A stretch of DNA of 64,000 bases from Ignavibacterium sp037440165 (GCF_037440165.1 NZ_JBBIUQ010000001.1:1-64000), one strand, 5' to 3'. Counted from the stretch's first letter, positions 32,765-42,913 are shown. A program made the numbers and translations. The notes: generated from the sequence alone by a model not told the origin.

Positions 32765-35700
32765 TCAATTCACTATGCATTTTTCGTTAGTTGAAAATTT
32801 ACACAAGTCGCAATGATTTAAATTCTTTGGAAAACTTCCGAGAACTATTCCCTCTATTAAACCTGAGATTTCTTTTTTTAACTCTGTGATATTTTCTGAA
32901 GAATATTTAATTGTAAGTTCTAAATCCGGCTTTCTTAGAAATATCAATCTTGCTTCAAATGTATCATAATTCTTAAATAAGTATGACGAAATATATAAAT
33001 AAAATTTTAATTGATTTGAATACTCTCTGAACTTAGATGATGCATTCTGTTTATCTATTTCATCCGTTTTATAATCTATAATTAAAATTTTATCTTCTGC
33101 GAAAATTATCTTATCTATTATTCCATGTAAAAAGTATGAATCTTGTTTAAGATAAATTTCAAACTCATTTCGGTAGTCTTTATACTGAGAAATCACAGCA
33201 AATATTTCTGAATTTCTGAAGTTAATCAGTAACTCATTAACAGATGAAATTGTTTCATCAAGTTCTTTTTTACTATTTAATACTGCTTTTAACTGATTTT
33301 TCAAAAACTCAATCGATTCATTTTCATTTAATTCAAGCTGTAGAACTTTGTGAATCAGTTCGCCGATTTTTTCAGATTTTATGCTCCCGGATTTTAATAC
33401 CGAATTTATTTCTTCTTCTCTTTCAACTACCTCTTCGCTTAATGATTCTTCGTCAAACTGAAATTCAGTTGATTTAATAGTTGATGATTTCCAGTTTGGT
33501 AATATTTTACTTAATAATGCAAAGCCAAGATTATATGTAAGATGATATTTTAAGGGACATTGAGCATAGATTGAAATTTTCGTTGCAGATATAATCTGAC
33601 TTTTTTCTTTCTCAGGATATTTATTTAAGAGATATTCTTTTTCTTTGTGTGTTTCATCAATTCTCTGATGAACATCATCAACTTCTAAATTATGAATAAC
33701 CGGTATTTCAATTTTTAATTTACTCGTCTTATTTATGAATTTATCTCCGGAAAGAACAAGATAATCCAAATTATCCTCAACAGTAATGCTTTCATTAAAG
33801 TCACATTGAAGTGCTTCTTTTAATAAATAAATAAATGATTCCTTATGTGGTTCTTTTTCTTTCTTCAGTTCAACGCTGATGTATAATTTTTCCTGAGCTC
33901 TTGTCACAGCCACATATAAAAGACGTTTAATCTCGGCAAGATTTTTTTTCTTCTCAATAAAATCATTTAATACCGTAATCGGAAGTTGGAGATACTCACC
34001 CGTTGGATTTGATTTATCCTGAATTTTTGCAAGCAATCCGACTTGTTTGTTTACAAAAACAGATTTTGATTTTAAAGATACTGATTGTACGTACTCATCT
34101 GCTTTGTAAATTAATACAACCGGAAACTCTAATCCTTTTGCCTGATGAATTGTCATCATCTGTACAGCATTCTGATCTTCACTGATTGCAGCTTGTGGTT
34201 CATCTGCTTCACCGCGAATTGAATCATCAAGAAAACTTACAAAGTCATAAAGATTTCTAAAACCTTTACCATCAAAATTTCTGGAAAGTGAAATTAATTT
34301 CTGGATATTTGCTAATTCCTGCTGACCATCAATTCTGTTTTTAATAATAGCCAGATAGTCAGTTTCAGAATAAATTCTGTTTATAAGCTGTGTCAACTGG
34401 AGAGATGAGCTTAATTCTATATGTCTTTCAATTATCTTTTTTACTTTAATGAAGTAATTCTCATCAGAAACATTTTTTAGTTTATCATAAAATGATTTTC
34501 CTGGCAGAAGAGATATTTCAAATAATTTTGTATCTGGAACAGTAAAAAAAGGCGAGCGTAAAATTCCGACTAAGGCAGCATCATTATCCTGATTTAAGAG
34601 AAATGTAAGATAATTATAAATATCACTTATAACTTGTCTTTGATAAAATCCCCTTCCACCAATAATTGAATAAGGAATATTTTTTCTTACAAAGATATCT
34701 TCCAATTCATCAAAAGACTTTCTCTTACGAACCAGAATTGTGATATCTCCAAATTGATATTCATCGTTTGATACAAGCTGAATTATTTTTTTAGCTACAA
34801 GCTCGGCTTGAGAGATCTCATCTTCTTCAGGATAAGATATTAAAAATCCAACTTCACCTTTTCTTTTCTTTTCTTTTTTGGCACAAACAATCGGAACATT
34901 TTTCAATTCACCAAAAAGCGGAAGATTTTCTGAAAACAAATTATTAAATACTATGTTAGTAAAAAGACAAATCTCATCATTCATTCTGAAACTGTCAGGT
35001 AGCTCTATTATGTGAGATTTATCTTTCTCACGAACAATGTCAGATTTTGTCCTGTCAAAAATTTCTATTTCGGCATCACGGAATTTGTAAATGCTCTGTT
35101 TTTCATCACCCACAATAAAGAGTTTACCGGATTTCAGATAATCAATTATCGGCAGGAATATCTCATACTGAACTTCATTTGTATCCTGAAATTCATCAAC
35201 CATAAGATACTTGAGCTTTTTACTCAGATAGGATTGAACATCAGAATTTTTCAAAAGTTCTTTTGTGTGAATAAGTATATCCTCAAAATCTATGTAAGCT
35301 TGTTCTTTCTTTTTGGCTTCATACAACTGAAGACTTTTCTCAAACAGCAATAAAAGATTTCTTCCCATCAAAACTAATTCGGGATATTTGTCATCGTTTT
35401 CAACACCAGAAAATATTTTAAGCTCTTCAAGAATTCTTTCAACTTTAAAGACTTCATTATAAACTAATTCACTTAAATCTTTTTCAAGATATTTCTGCTT
35501 TCTTACTGTTCCGCTTTTTGTGAGAATGAGATTCTCTAAATTATTTATGAGCTTGATTTGATTTTTATCCGATTCATATTCTTCAATGGAAATTTTAATT
35601 GGTAGAGAAAATTCAGTTTTGGGATTGTTTTGTATAACTGTTTTATTAATTTTTTTTACCGCTGAAAGTAGATCTTTCTCGAAGTAATTCCATATTTGCT

Positions 35701-36340
35701 TAAAAGTTTCATCAAAACATTTTCTGAAATGATCAATTATTTCTTCATCACTTTTTGAATAAATCTCATCTTTAAGCTTTAATACATTTTTTCTATCCTC
35801 AATAAGATTGATTATCTCTCTCTGAAGAACAGATTTTCTGTTAAAATATCTGATGAGATTTTTTACTACATCAGAAAGTTCGGGATTTAGAAAAGCATCA
35901 TTTATTGTTTCTTCAACAGCTAATTCAAGCAGTTCGTTAGCAACAGATTGATCGATTGGTGTAAAGTTGGCATCAACTCCAGCTTCGACAGGAAACTCAC
36001 GAAGAATGTCAATACAAAAAGAATGAATTGTAGATATGTAAGCAGAAACAAGATTTCTTCTTATCTTCTTAAGAATTCTGATTCGCTCTTTATCATCAGA
36101 TTTTTCTATTTCTTCTTCAATTAACTTAGAAATCTTTTGATATAATTCACTGGCAGCTTTTTCAGTGAATGTAATTGCAGCTATCGAGGTTACTTTTCCA
36201 TCAAGTTTAATTGCAGCTTCAAGATATTTTCTGCTGAGAACAAAAGTTTTACCTGAGCCGGCATTAGCAGTTAACGCGAGATGATCATCAAGCATCACTG
36301 CTTTCATCTGATGCGGAGTTAATAGTTCAGATTTTGTCAT
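32765..36340 (-). CDS. UvrD/AddA-like helicase with C-terminal Fe-S-type nuclease domain
   Basis: A 1191-residue DNA helicase-nuclease. Superfamily 1 motifs are seen in order: Q motif TPHQMKAV, Walker A ANAGSGKTF (K31), motif Ia AAITFTEKAASEL, YLMVDEFQDTNEVQYEIF (motif II), LFIVGDEKQSIYKFRDA (III), MMTIHQAKGLEFPVVLIY (V) and LLYVAVTRAQEKLYI (VI). The C-terminal nuclease has IIDYKTDE (D1089, K1091). Four cysteines at 928, 1177, 1180 and 1188 (YAQCPLKY and CDLC-x7-C) match the Fe-S cluster layout of AddB/Cas4-type nucleases, unusual for AddA. The family processes double-strand breaks for recombination. No AddB/RecC partner is adjacent. It overlaps the sensor kinase gene by 14 bases. Confidence 0.9.
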   Translation of the reverse strand: MTKSELLTPHQMKAVMLDDHLALTANAGSGKTFVLSRKYLEAAIKLDGKVTSIAAITFTEKAASELYQKISKLIEEEIEKSDDKERIRILKKIRRNLVSAYISTIHSFCIDILREFPVEAGVDANFTPIDQSVANELLELAVEETINDAFLNPELSDVVKNLIRYFNRKSVLQREIINLIEDRKNVLKLKDEIYSKSDEEIIDHFRKCFDETFKQIWNYFEKDLLSAVKKINKTVIQNNPKTEFSLPIKISIEEYESDKNQIKLINNLENLILTKSGTVRKQKYLEKDLSELVYNEVFKVERILEELKIFSGVENDDKYPELVLMGRNLLLLFEKSLQLYEAKKKEQAYIDFEDILIHTKELLKNSDVQSYLSKKLKYLMVDEFQDTNEVQYEIFLPIIDYLKSGKLFIVGDEKQSIYKFRDAEIEIFDRTKSDIVREKDKSHIIELPDSFRMNDEICLFTNIVFNNLFSENLPLFGELKNVPIVCAKKEKKRKGEVGFLISYPEEDEISQAELVAKKIIQLVSNDEYQFGDITILVRKRKSFDELEDIFVRKNIPYSIIGGRGFYQRQVISDIYNYLTFLLNQDNDAALVGILRSPFFTVPDTKLFEISLLPGKSFYDKLKNVSDENYFIKVKKIIERHIELSSSLQLTQLINRIYSETDYLAIIKNRIDGQQELANIQKLISLSRNFDGKGFRNLYDFVSFLDDSIRGEADEPQAAISEDQNAVQMMTIHQAKGLEFPVVLIYKADEYVQSVSLKSKSVFVNKQVGLLAKIQDKSNPTGEYLQLPITVLNDFIEKKKNLAEIKRLLYVAVTRAQEKLYISVELKKEKEPHKESFIYLLKEALQCDFNESITVEDNLDYLVLSGDKFINKTSKLKIEIPVIHNLEVDDVHQRIDETHKEKEYLLNKYPEKEKSQIISATKISIYAQCPLKYHLTYNLGFALLSKILPNWKSSTIKSTEFQFDEESLSEEVVEREEEINSVLKSGSIKSEKIGELIHKVLQLELNENESIEFLKNQLKAVLNSKKELDETISSVNELLINFRNSEIFAVISQYKDYRNEFEIYLKQDSYFLHGIIDKIIFAEDKILIIDYKTDEIDKQNASSKFREYSNQLKFYLYISSYLFKNYDTFEARLIFLRKPDLELTIKYSSENITELKKEISGLIEGIVLGSFPKNLNHCDLCKFSTNEKCIVN

Positions 36341-39300
36341 ATACAGGAATAATTATCTTAAAGGTTGTACCTTTTTCTGATGAAGAGTCTAAAATTATTT
36401 TTCCATTAATATTTTCAATAAATCTTTTTGCCATACTTAATCCTAAACCCATTCCCTGAGATTTCGTAGTAAAATTCTCGTTAAATATTTTATCTCTTAT
36501 CTCTTCAGCAATTCCGCTTCCATCATCTGAAATCAGAATTTCGTAATTAGTTTCATTTCTCTGTACTATGAAATTAATTTTCCTAGCATTTGCCTGAATA
36601 GAATTTCGGATAAAGTTTATAAACATTCTACTTAAATGATTTTTATCAGCTTCGATTAATGCTTCAGATAAGTTTGTCTGAATAGAGATTATGACTTTTT
36701 CATTAATAAAAATATTTATCGTTTCATTAATAATTTTTATAAGATCGACAACTTCAATTTTCAAGCTCGGCATTTTAGCAAATCTGCTGAACTCAGATGC
36801 AATCTGACTGAGATTATCAATCTGGGTAAGTATTGTATTTGAAACTTTATCAAACAACTTATCAAAATCACCTCTCTTATCTTTATAAGCAAAAATAAGC
36901 TGCTGAATTGCTAACTTCATTGGTGTTAAGGGATTTTTAATTTCATGTGCAACTTGCTTAGCCATTTCCTTCCAGGCTGATTCCCTTTCCAGTTCAGCAA
37001 GTTCCATCTGGCTGCGTTTTAATTCCATCGTCATCTGATTAAAACCATCAAGAAGTTCTTTCAATTCACCTTTAGTGTTATGTTCGATCTGGACATTCAG
37101 ATCTCCTTTACCTACTGCTTCAGTAGCTTTTGTAAGTTTTTGAATGGGCAGCGAAATCTGGTTTGCAAAGATTGTACTAAACAAGACAATCAAAAGAACT
37201 GCAAAAGAATAGATACCAAATATTACAACATCTATTTCGGTGGTTGAAAATGGAATATTAATTTTATTAAAAGCATCATTAACCGAAATGATTAACTCTT
37301 TGTTGTTAAAATTTACCTGACGGTAATAGGAATCATAAAAAAATTTATTGATATTTTCCTTTGTAAGATACTCCTTTAATCGAAGATAATGCAGGTTATA
37401 ATAAGCGTCTGAATTTAATTTCCTATCAAGTAAACCAATGCGTAAATAATTTTCATTTGAATTAAAGATTTGTTCTGTTCCATCAAAAAGTACAAACGAA
37501 ATCTTTAATTCATTCGAAGCATTTTGTGCTGCCTGAATGATACTTCTGTTTCCTGACTTGATTAGCTGGCTCTGAATATGATTCTGAACAAAATCAGCTC
37601 GTTGTTTCAACTCGTTCAAAATATTTTCTCTGGAACGCTCTTCAACAATCTGCCTGTTATAAACTGCCAGCAAAATTACAGGAATGATTGATACAAGAAG
37701 GAAAGCAAAAAGTAATTTAGTTTTAAATGTATAATTGACTGAACCAATCCGAATTATGAATAGAATCAAAAACACTATTAAAATAAAAATAGCATGCACA
37801 AAAAATACTTTAAAGAAATTGAAAAGATTCCAGCTGAATTCTTTATCTGCTACTGAAACTGCTGTGAGCACTCCATTTCCATTATTTAAAGTTTTAAGTA
37901 AATAGGTTTCGTGGTCTTCTCCATTAAAATCAATTTTCAACCAGCCATCATTAAAAGTGCTGTCAAGTTTTCTATTGAGTAAAAGTTTAATTTGTTCCCG
38001 TGATGGGAAAATATCACCATAAACCTGAGTAAGCTCTCCATTAACAAAAAGAAATATTTTCAATTGTTTGATATTAACAACCTGATTAAGAATTGATAGA
38101 TTCGACTCAATGAAGTCAGGGAATTCTGATGCTGCTAATTTTGATATATTAAAATTAATTCCGGCGGAAATATATCCACGAGTAATTCCCAACTCTGAAA
38201 ATTTTTTAATTCCCGTAATGTTTTTCTCAATTGGATTTTTTGCTTCATTAAAAAAAATCACATCATCAGTTGAAGAAATTTTTACTGTTGGAATTTTATC
38301 TTCTGCAGAAAGGCCGATCTCAAAACTTCCTGATTTATTTCCGAAGCGGTCATAGAAAGCCAGAAACGAATTCATTGATTCACGCTGAAGAATGCTTTTG
38401 GACCATTGAATAAATGCCAGTGCATCAAGGTTAATATCTCTTCTTGTGAAAGATGTAGAAACCTGTAAATCTGAAACTGATTGATTTATCAGATCCATCA
38501 AATAAAACTTAACCAGACTTTCATCGATTCTGTTTAATTCATAAGCAGTAGTTTTGAGTGATTCTTTTTCAAGTTTTGAATTGAAAAAATTCAAAAGTAT
38601 GATTGAAAAAATTGAACCCACAAGTAAAATAAGCACATAATTAAAAACTGAGTTACGACTTTTGACAACAGTCTGATAATTCAGCCAAAGAATGGTCAGA
38701 ATAAATATTATAAGAATTAAAAAATTTACAAGAGGTTCTTTGCTTAGATAGTAAGCTGAAATAGAAATTAAAATTAGAATTGTATGGCTTAGAAAAAATA
38801 ATTTGAGATTAATGGCTTTAGAATTAAATCCATTTAACTTTAATACCAAATTCATCAGTGCGAGAATTGAAGCAACTACTGCGAACCCAATAAGCAGAAT
38901 ATTTAAATGCATCGAAAGTACTGTAAAATCAGGAAGAATGTCAGGATCTTTGAAATAACGGAGTTTGGAATCGAAGATAACGCTTCTTAATGAAGCAGCA
39001 AATCCTCTTAATAAAAGAAAAATCAAGGGAAGCAGAGCAATGGAAAAAACTTTTAGTAACAAACTTTGACTTTTAAGCTCACGATTTATTAAATAAGAAT
39101 AAGTGTATCGAAAGAACTGAACAGCAATCAGAACGAGAAATAAATTTGTAACAAGAAACTCAATTGGTGATTTCACAATACCGAAAGCAAAAGTTGAGGA
39201 GAAATTAGCTGGTTCTGATAGTGGACCTGAAATTAGTCTGGATGGTAAATCAAGTAAATAGAGTATTACTCTCACTATGCTTAAATAAAGAACCCACAGC

Positions 39301-40157
39301 ATAAATTTTATTTTTAATGACTTAAGACTACGATAATCACTCTTCAAACCGTAACCAACAAAAATCAAAGCAAAGAATACTAGCATCGCCTGAATATTAG
39401 CTGATACTTCTTTTATTGAATTAAGTTCAGCATTTAGTGTAGGTTTGCTGAAAGTTACAAGTCCAATCTTCTTTTCATTATTATTCAGCAGCTCGAATGA
39501 ATATTTTTTACCGTCTTTGCTTGGCGAACTAAACGGATTATAATCAATGGTACAATCAATTGAATATTTATCACTGCATTCTTCAGAAAAGTTTATGTTT
39601 TCATAGAAGGGATTTGAAAGAGAGTACTTTAATTCAATTGGATAGCTTGCCATAATATAAAAAATATCTGAATCTATATGGATTGTGTCAATCAGCGAGA
39701 GATAATATGCAATAGGTTTTTCCAGGAAATAAATATCACCAAGCGGTGCAGGCAATGGAAATAATTCATTCTGATTAATGGCAACTGATTTACTCCAGGC
39801 AATAAGTTTTCCATTAGGTGCAAAAATTTCCAAAGAATATTTATCTAAATTTTTATGATTTAGAATCTCGATAAATGTTTTATATGATTCTTCATTGTAA
39901 GGCAGATTTTTATTTAACTTCTGTTTTATTTCAGCTACTTTATCTGCTAATTCTTTCTGCCGTAAATTAAAATCTTCAGTAATTGAGAATTGAAGATTAT
40001 TAATTTTTCTTATCAGTATATCAAACCAATTTTCTTTAGTCGTTTCAATAAAATGATTTGTTATTATTCCAGAAACAGGAAGAATAAGAAAAATAAAAAA
40101 GACGATAGAGAAATACTTTCTATCGCCTTTAAACTTTTTTCTGAGCCAGTTAATCAT
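36327..40157 (-). CDS. Large NtrY-like membrane sensor histidine kinase
   Basis: A 1276-residue inner-membrane histidine kinase. The N-terminal half holds one helix, a periplasmic-looking segment (about 35-255) and a multi-helix membrane domain (about 255-520). A second extracytoplasmic region and helix pair follow, then another sensor segment (about 800-985) and a HAMP domain (about 990-1045: NQISLPIQKLTKATEAVGKGDLNV). The HisKA box is VAHEIKNPLTPMKLA (H1071). The ATPase domain has N box FINFIRNSIQANA, G1 SDDGSGI and G2 GMGLGLSMAKRF. The KNPLTP box resembles NtrY. No response regulator gene is adjacent, so the partner is unknown. The ATG overlaps the stop of the DUF4783 gene. Confidence 0.92.
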   Translation of the reverse strand: MINWLRKKFKGDRKYFSIVFFIFLILPVSGIITNHFIETTKENWFDILIRKINNLQFSITEDFNLRQKELADKVAEIKQKLNKNLPYNEESYKTFIEILNHKNLDKYSLEIFAPNGKLIAWSKSVAINQNELFPLPAPLGDIYFLEKPIAYYLSLIDTIHIDSDIFYIMASYPIELKYSLSNPFYENINFSEECSDKYSIDCTIDYNPFSSPSKDGKKYSFELLNNNEKKIGLVTFSKPTLNAELNSIKEVSANIQAMLVFFALIFVGYGLKSDYRSLKSLKIKFMLWVLYLSIVRVILYLLDLPSRLISGPLSEPANFSSTFAFGIVKSPIEFLVTNLFLVLIAVQFFRYTYSYLINRELKSQSLLLKVFSIALLPLIFLLLRGFAASLRSVIFDSKLRYFKDPDILPDFTVLSMHLNILLIGFAVVASILALMNLVLKLNGFNSKAINLKLFFLSHTILILISISAYYLSKEPLVNFLILIIFILTILWLNYQTVVKSRNSVFNYVLILLVGSIFSIILLNFFNSKLEKESLKTTAYELNRIDESLVKFYLMDLINQSVSDLQVSTSFTRRDINLDALAFIQWSKSILQRESMNSFLAFYDRFGNKSGSFEIGLSAEDKIPTVKISSTDDVIFFNEAKNPIEKNITGIKKFSELGITRGYISAGINFNISKLAASEFPDFIESNLSILNQVVNIKQLKIFLFVNGELTQVYGDIFPSREQIKLLLNRKLDSTFNDGWLKIDFNGEDHETYLLKTLNNGNGVLTAVSVADKEFSWNLFNFFKVFFVHAIFILIVFLILFIIRIGSVNYTFKTKLLFAFLLVSIIPVILLAVYNRQIVEERSRENILNELKQRADFVQNHIQSQLIKSGNRSIIQAAQNASNELKISFVLFDGTEQIFNSNENYLRIGLLDRKLNSDAYYNLHYLRLKEYLTKENINKFFYDSYYRQVNFNNKELIISVNDAFNKINIPFSTTEIDVVIFGIYSFAVLLIVLFSTIFANQISLPIQKLTKATEAVGKGDLNVQIEHNTKGELKELLDGFNQMTMELKRSQMELAELERESAWKEMAKQVAHEIKNPLTPMKLAIQQLIFAYKDKRGDFDKLFDKVSNTILTQIDNLSQIASEFSRFAKMPSLKIEVVDLIKIINETINIFINEKVIISIQTNLSEALIEADKNHLSRMFINFIRNSIQANARKINFIVQRNETNYEILISDDGSGIAEEIRDKIFNENFTTKSQGMGLGLSMAKRFIENINGKIILDSSSEKGTTFKIIIPVYDKI

Positions 40158-40597
40158 CAGTTAATAGTTAGTTGAGTTATATTCCACTTATCGCCAATCT
40201 TTTTCAGAGAAATATAAACCTTTGAGGTACTTCTTTTTCCTTTGCTATCATAAGCGAATATTCCAGTAGCATAAGGATTTGATTTATCTTTTGTTATTTG
40301 ATTAAACTTAAATGCTGTTACTTTGTAAAGATTAAAATAATTTTCAAGAATGTAGTACGCCTGATTAGGTGAGTAATAGCCATTTACTCCATTTGATAAA
40401 CTGAAATAAGTTTGAGTGCCAAGATATTTTGATAGTTTGGTAACATTACCTTCCCTGATTGAAGATTCAATATCTTCAAATACATTTGACAAGATTTGGT
40501 TTGCAGTTTTGGAATCAGATTTAGGAATAAAAGATTCCTGACTGAAACAAATTTGATTCGAGGTTATCAATAGGAATATGAATAATAATTTTTTCAT
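40157..40597 (-). CDS. Exported DUF4783 protein
   Basis: A 146-residue secreted protein of the DUF4783 family. A signal peptide (MKKLLFIFLLITSNQICFS) is followed by an NTF2-like fold pattern: VFEDIESSIREGNVTKLSKY, LSNGVNGYYSPNQAYYILEN, and GDKWNITQLTIN at the end. The function is unknown. Its stop codon overlaps the start codon of the large sensor kinase (TGATG), which points to a matched supply of the two proteins; a role in sensing is only inferred. A terminator hairpin ends six bases before its start codon. Confidence 0.85.
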   Translation of the reverse strand: MKKLLFIFLLITSNQICFSQESFIPKSDSKTANQILSNVFEDIESSIREGNVTKLSKYLGTQTYFSLSNGVNGYYSPNQAYYILENYFNLYKVTAFKFNQITKDKSNPYATGIFAYDSKGKRSTSKVYISLKKIGDKWNITQLTIN

Positions 40598-40602
40598 AAT
40601 AA

Positions 40603-40648
40603 TAAAAAAGTGAGTGGGTCAAACTTTGTTTTAATATTGACCCACTCA
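40603..40648 (-). terminator. Intrinsic terminator downstream of the FN3 lipoprotein gene
   Basis: Perfect 12-bp stem (TGAGTGGGTCAA / TTGACCCACTCA as read on the plus strand) with a 14-base loop. On the minus strand it is followed by CTTTTTTATT. It ends only about 6 bases before the DUF4783 start codon. Confidence 0.88.
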
Positions 40649-40666
40649 AAAGTAATAATTTACTAA

Positions 40667-41476
40667 CTATCTTTCCAGAGAAGATTTATTTAATTCTTTT
40701 CTTACTCCGCCTTTTACCGATGGCTTCAGCATTGGTTCACCTTCGACAAGCTGATAAGCCCAATCAAATACAATTCTATCAGGAGTTATATTTTTTACTC
40801 TTATTTTGGCAAAGTGATTATTCCACGTCCAGATAACATACGTATGACCAACTTGTGCGATCACATCCTTAGAAGGTGACCAGCCAGAACTTGGAGCATA
40901 TGGGATATCATAAATATCATTTGTATAACCCATATCCTGAATATCAGTATCGTCCCAAACTACCAAATAGTAAGTGCCCTGATAATTCTCAAAGAAAACA
41001 TCTGCTGATTGATCGTCATATCGAACTACAGAATAATTGGAAAAAGAATATCCGGCATTTGAAGGAAATCTTCTGTAATCAAAAATTGATTGATTGAAAC
41101 CCTCAGGTCGTGGTACTGCATAGATCACATCGTAACTGAGCTCACTTTCATTACCGTTGTAATCGTAAGCAGTTACTGCATAGTAATACTTTTCACCATT
41201 ATTTGCTCCAAAATCAATAAAATAATTGTTCGCAGTCGAACCAATTAAAGTGTATTTGCCATTGTATGAATAGCTATAATAGACATTATAACCAGCAAGA
41301 TCATTTTCTCTGTTGTGACTCCATAAAATATCAACTCTTTCATCTCCGTTTAAGACTTGAATTCCGGTTGGAGGAGCTGGAGGAGTGTAATCTTCGTAAT
41401 AACTGTCATTAACATTGCAGGATGTTAGGATAAGTGTGGTAAATAAAATAACTGTTGTTAGAATTATTTTTTTCAT
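40667..41476 (-). CDS. Fibronectin type III domain lipoprotein
   Basis: A 269-residue predicted lipoprotein. The signal has a lipobox LTSC (Cys at about residue 20). An FN3 domain spans about 35-120 (PPAPPTGIQVLNGDERVDIL, AGYNVYYSYSYNGKYTLIG, EKYYYAVTAYDYNGNES). The C-terminal half (about 130-250) has an aromatic-rich beta pattern (YYLVVWDDTDIQDMGYTNDI, HTYVIWTWNNHFAKIRV) and no recognised family. A GAGG ribosome site lies before the ATG. A strong terminator follows, so it is a separate transcription unit. The likely location is the outer membrane surface or periplasm. Function unknown. Confidence 0.85.
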   Translation of the reverse strand: MKKIILTTVILFTTLILTSCNVNDSYYEDYTPPAPPTGIQVLNGDERVDILWSHNRENDLAGYNVYYSYSYNGKYTLIGSTANNYFIDFGANNGEKYYYAVTAYDYNGNESELSYDVIYAVPRPEGFNQSIFDYRRFPSNAGYSFSNYSVVRYDDQSADVFFENYQGTYYLVVWDDTDIQDMGYTNDIYDIPYAPSSGWSPSKDVIAQVGHTYVIWTWNNHFAKIRVKNITPDRIVFDWAYQLVEGEPMLKPSVKGGVRKELNKSSLER

Positions 41477-41612
41477 GGCAACCTCAATTAGAATTTCATT
41501 TTAATAGTGCCAATTCGAGTGCCATAAAAATGTTAGGATTGGAGGTTCTATTCTGAGTGATTATAATTCTTCTGTACTTTTCAAACTACAAAGAGTGAGT
41601 AATTAATTATAT

Positions 41613-42905
41613 TCAAATTACCGTAAACCTACCTTCAAAAAACATTTTGCGATTATTAACCACTCCAATAGCTTTTCCGGTCAGTAGTCGTTTATCAAAA
41701 GGAGTATTTCTCGATTTGGAAAGCATTTTAGTTTTATCAACTGTCCAAACTAAATCTGTATCCAGAAAAGTCAACTCGGCTTTTCTTCCTGTTCGGATTA
41801 GAGGAATATCTATGTTAAGGATTTTTCTTGGATTGATTGCAAACTTGAATATCAGATCTTCAAGAGTCAATATTTTTTTATGAAGAAGCTCGGTAAAAGC
41901 TAATCCTACCGAAGTTTCAAGTCCAATAATTCCATTCGGAGCATATTCAAATTCCATTTCTTTTTCTTCAATAGAATGCGGCGCGTGATCTGAAGCAATG
42001 CAATCAATTGTGCCGTCTTTTAATCCTTCAATAATCGCATAAACATCTTTCCTGGTTCTTAAAGGCGGATTCATTTTTGTGTTCGTATCATAACTTTTTA
42101 CCGCATCATCTGTAAGAGCAAAATGATGTGGCGTAACTTCAGCTGTAACTTTGATTCCTTTTTTCTTTGCTTCCCTAACCATGTTAACTGCATTAGCTGA
42201 ACTAATATGTGCTATATGAACTCTTCCACCGGTATATTCAGCTAAAAGGATATCACGCATTACAATTAAATCTTCGGCAACATTTGGTATTGCAGGTAAA
42301 CCAAGTAATGTTGAATTAAAACTTTCGTTCATCGCTCCACCGGCCAGAGAATCGTCCTCACAATGTTCGATAATTGGCAAATCAAACATTAAAGAGTATT
42401 CCAACGCTCTTTTCAGAAGAGAAGCGGATTTTATTGCTACTCCGTCATCAGAAAATGCAACAGCACCGGCATCTTTGAGTTCAGCCATTGGAGAAAGTAC
42501 TTCGCCCTTTCTTCCCAAAGATGCAGCTGCTACCGGATAAACATCAACTAAATGATTTGAAGATTGTTTTTTTATGAACTCAACAACTTCAGCAGAATCA
42601 ATTGCTGGTTCTGTATTTGGCATACAGGCAACAGCTGTAAAACCACCATTGGCAGCAGCATTACATCCGGTTTCTACTGTTTCTTCATCTTCTCTTCCCG
42701 GTTCTCGAAGATGAACATGAATATCAATAAAACCTGGCGTAACAATTTTTCCTGTAAGATCAATAATCTTTAAATCATTTGAAGTTTGCTGAAGATTATT
42801 ACCAACCTCAGCTATAATCCCATCATCAATCAGAATATCAAAATTTTTTTCATTTAGATTTTGTACCGGATTTAAAACCGAAGCATTTTTTAATAGTAAT
42901 TTCAT
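41613..42905 (-). CDS. pyrC: Dihydroorotase
   Basis: A 430-residue class I dihydroorotase, third step of de novo pyrimidine synthesis (carbamoyl aspartate to dihydroorotate). The metal motif HxH is in IDIHVHLREPGREDEET. Other family segments are AVACMPNTEPAIDS, AVAFSDDGVAIKSASLLKRA, IIEHCEDDSLAGGAMN, VHIAHISSANAVNMVR, VTPHHFALTDD and the catalytic Asp region CIASDHAPHSIEEKEMEF. It starts 8 bases after the pyrB stop, in the order pyrR-pyrB-pyrC. The class I type often associates with aspartate transcarbamoylase, consistent with this pairing. Confidence 0.97.
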   Translation of the reverse strand: MKLLLKNASVLNPVQNLNEKNFDILIDDGIIAEVGNNLQQTSNDLKIIDLTGKIVTPGFIDIHVHLREPGREDEETVETGCNAAANGGFTAVACMPNTEPAIDSAEVVEFIKKQSSNHLVDVYPVAAASLGRKGEVLSPMAELKDAGAVAFSDDGVAIKSASLLKRALEYSLMFDLPIIEHCEDDSLAGGAMNESFNSTLLGLPAIPNVAEDLIVMRDILLAEYTGGRVHIAHISSANAVNMVREAKKKGIKVTAEVTPHHFALTDDAVKSYDTNTKMNPPLRTRKDVYAIIEGLKDGTIDCIASDHAPHSIEEKEMEFEYAPNGIIGLETSVGLAFTELLHKKILTLEDLIFKFAINPRKILNIDIPLIRTGRKAELTFLDTDLVWTVDKTKMLSKSRNTPFDKRLLTGKAIGVVNNRKMFFEGRFTVI

Positions 42906-42913
42906 AACAATTC

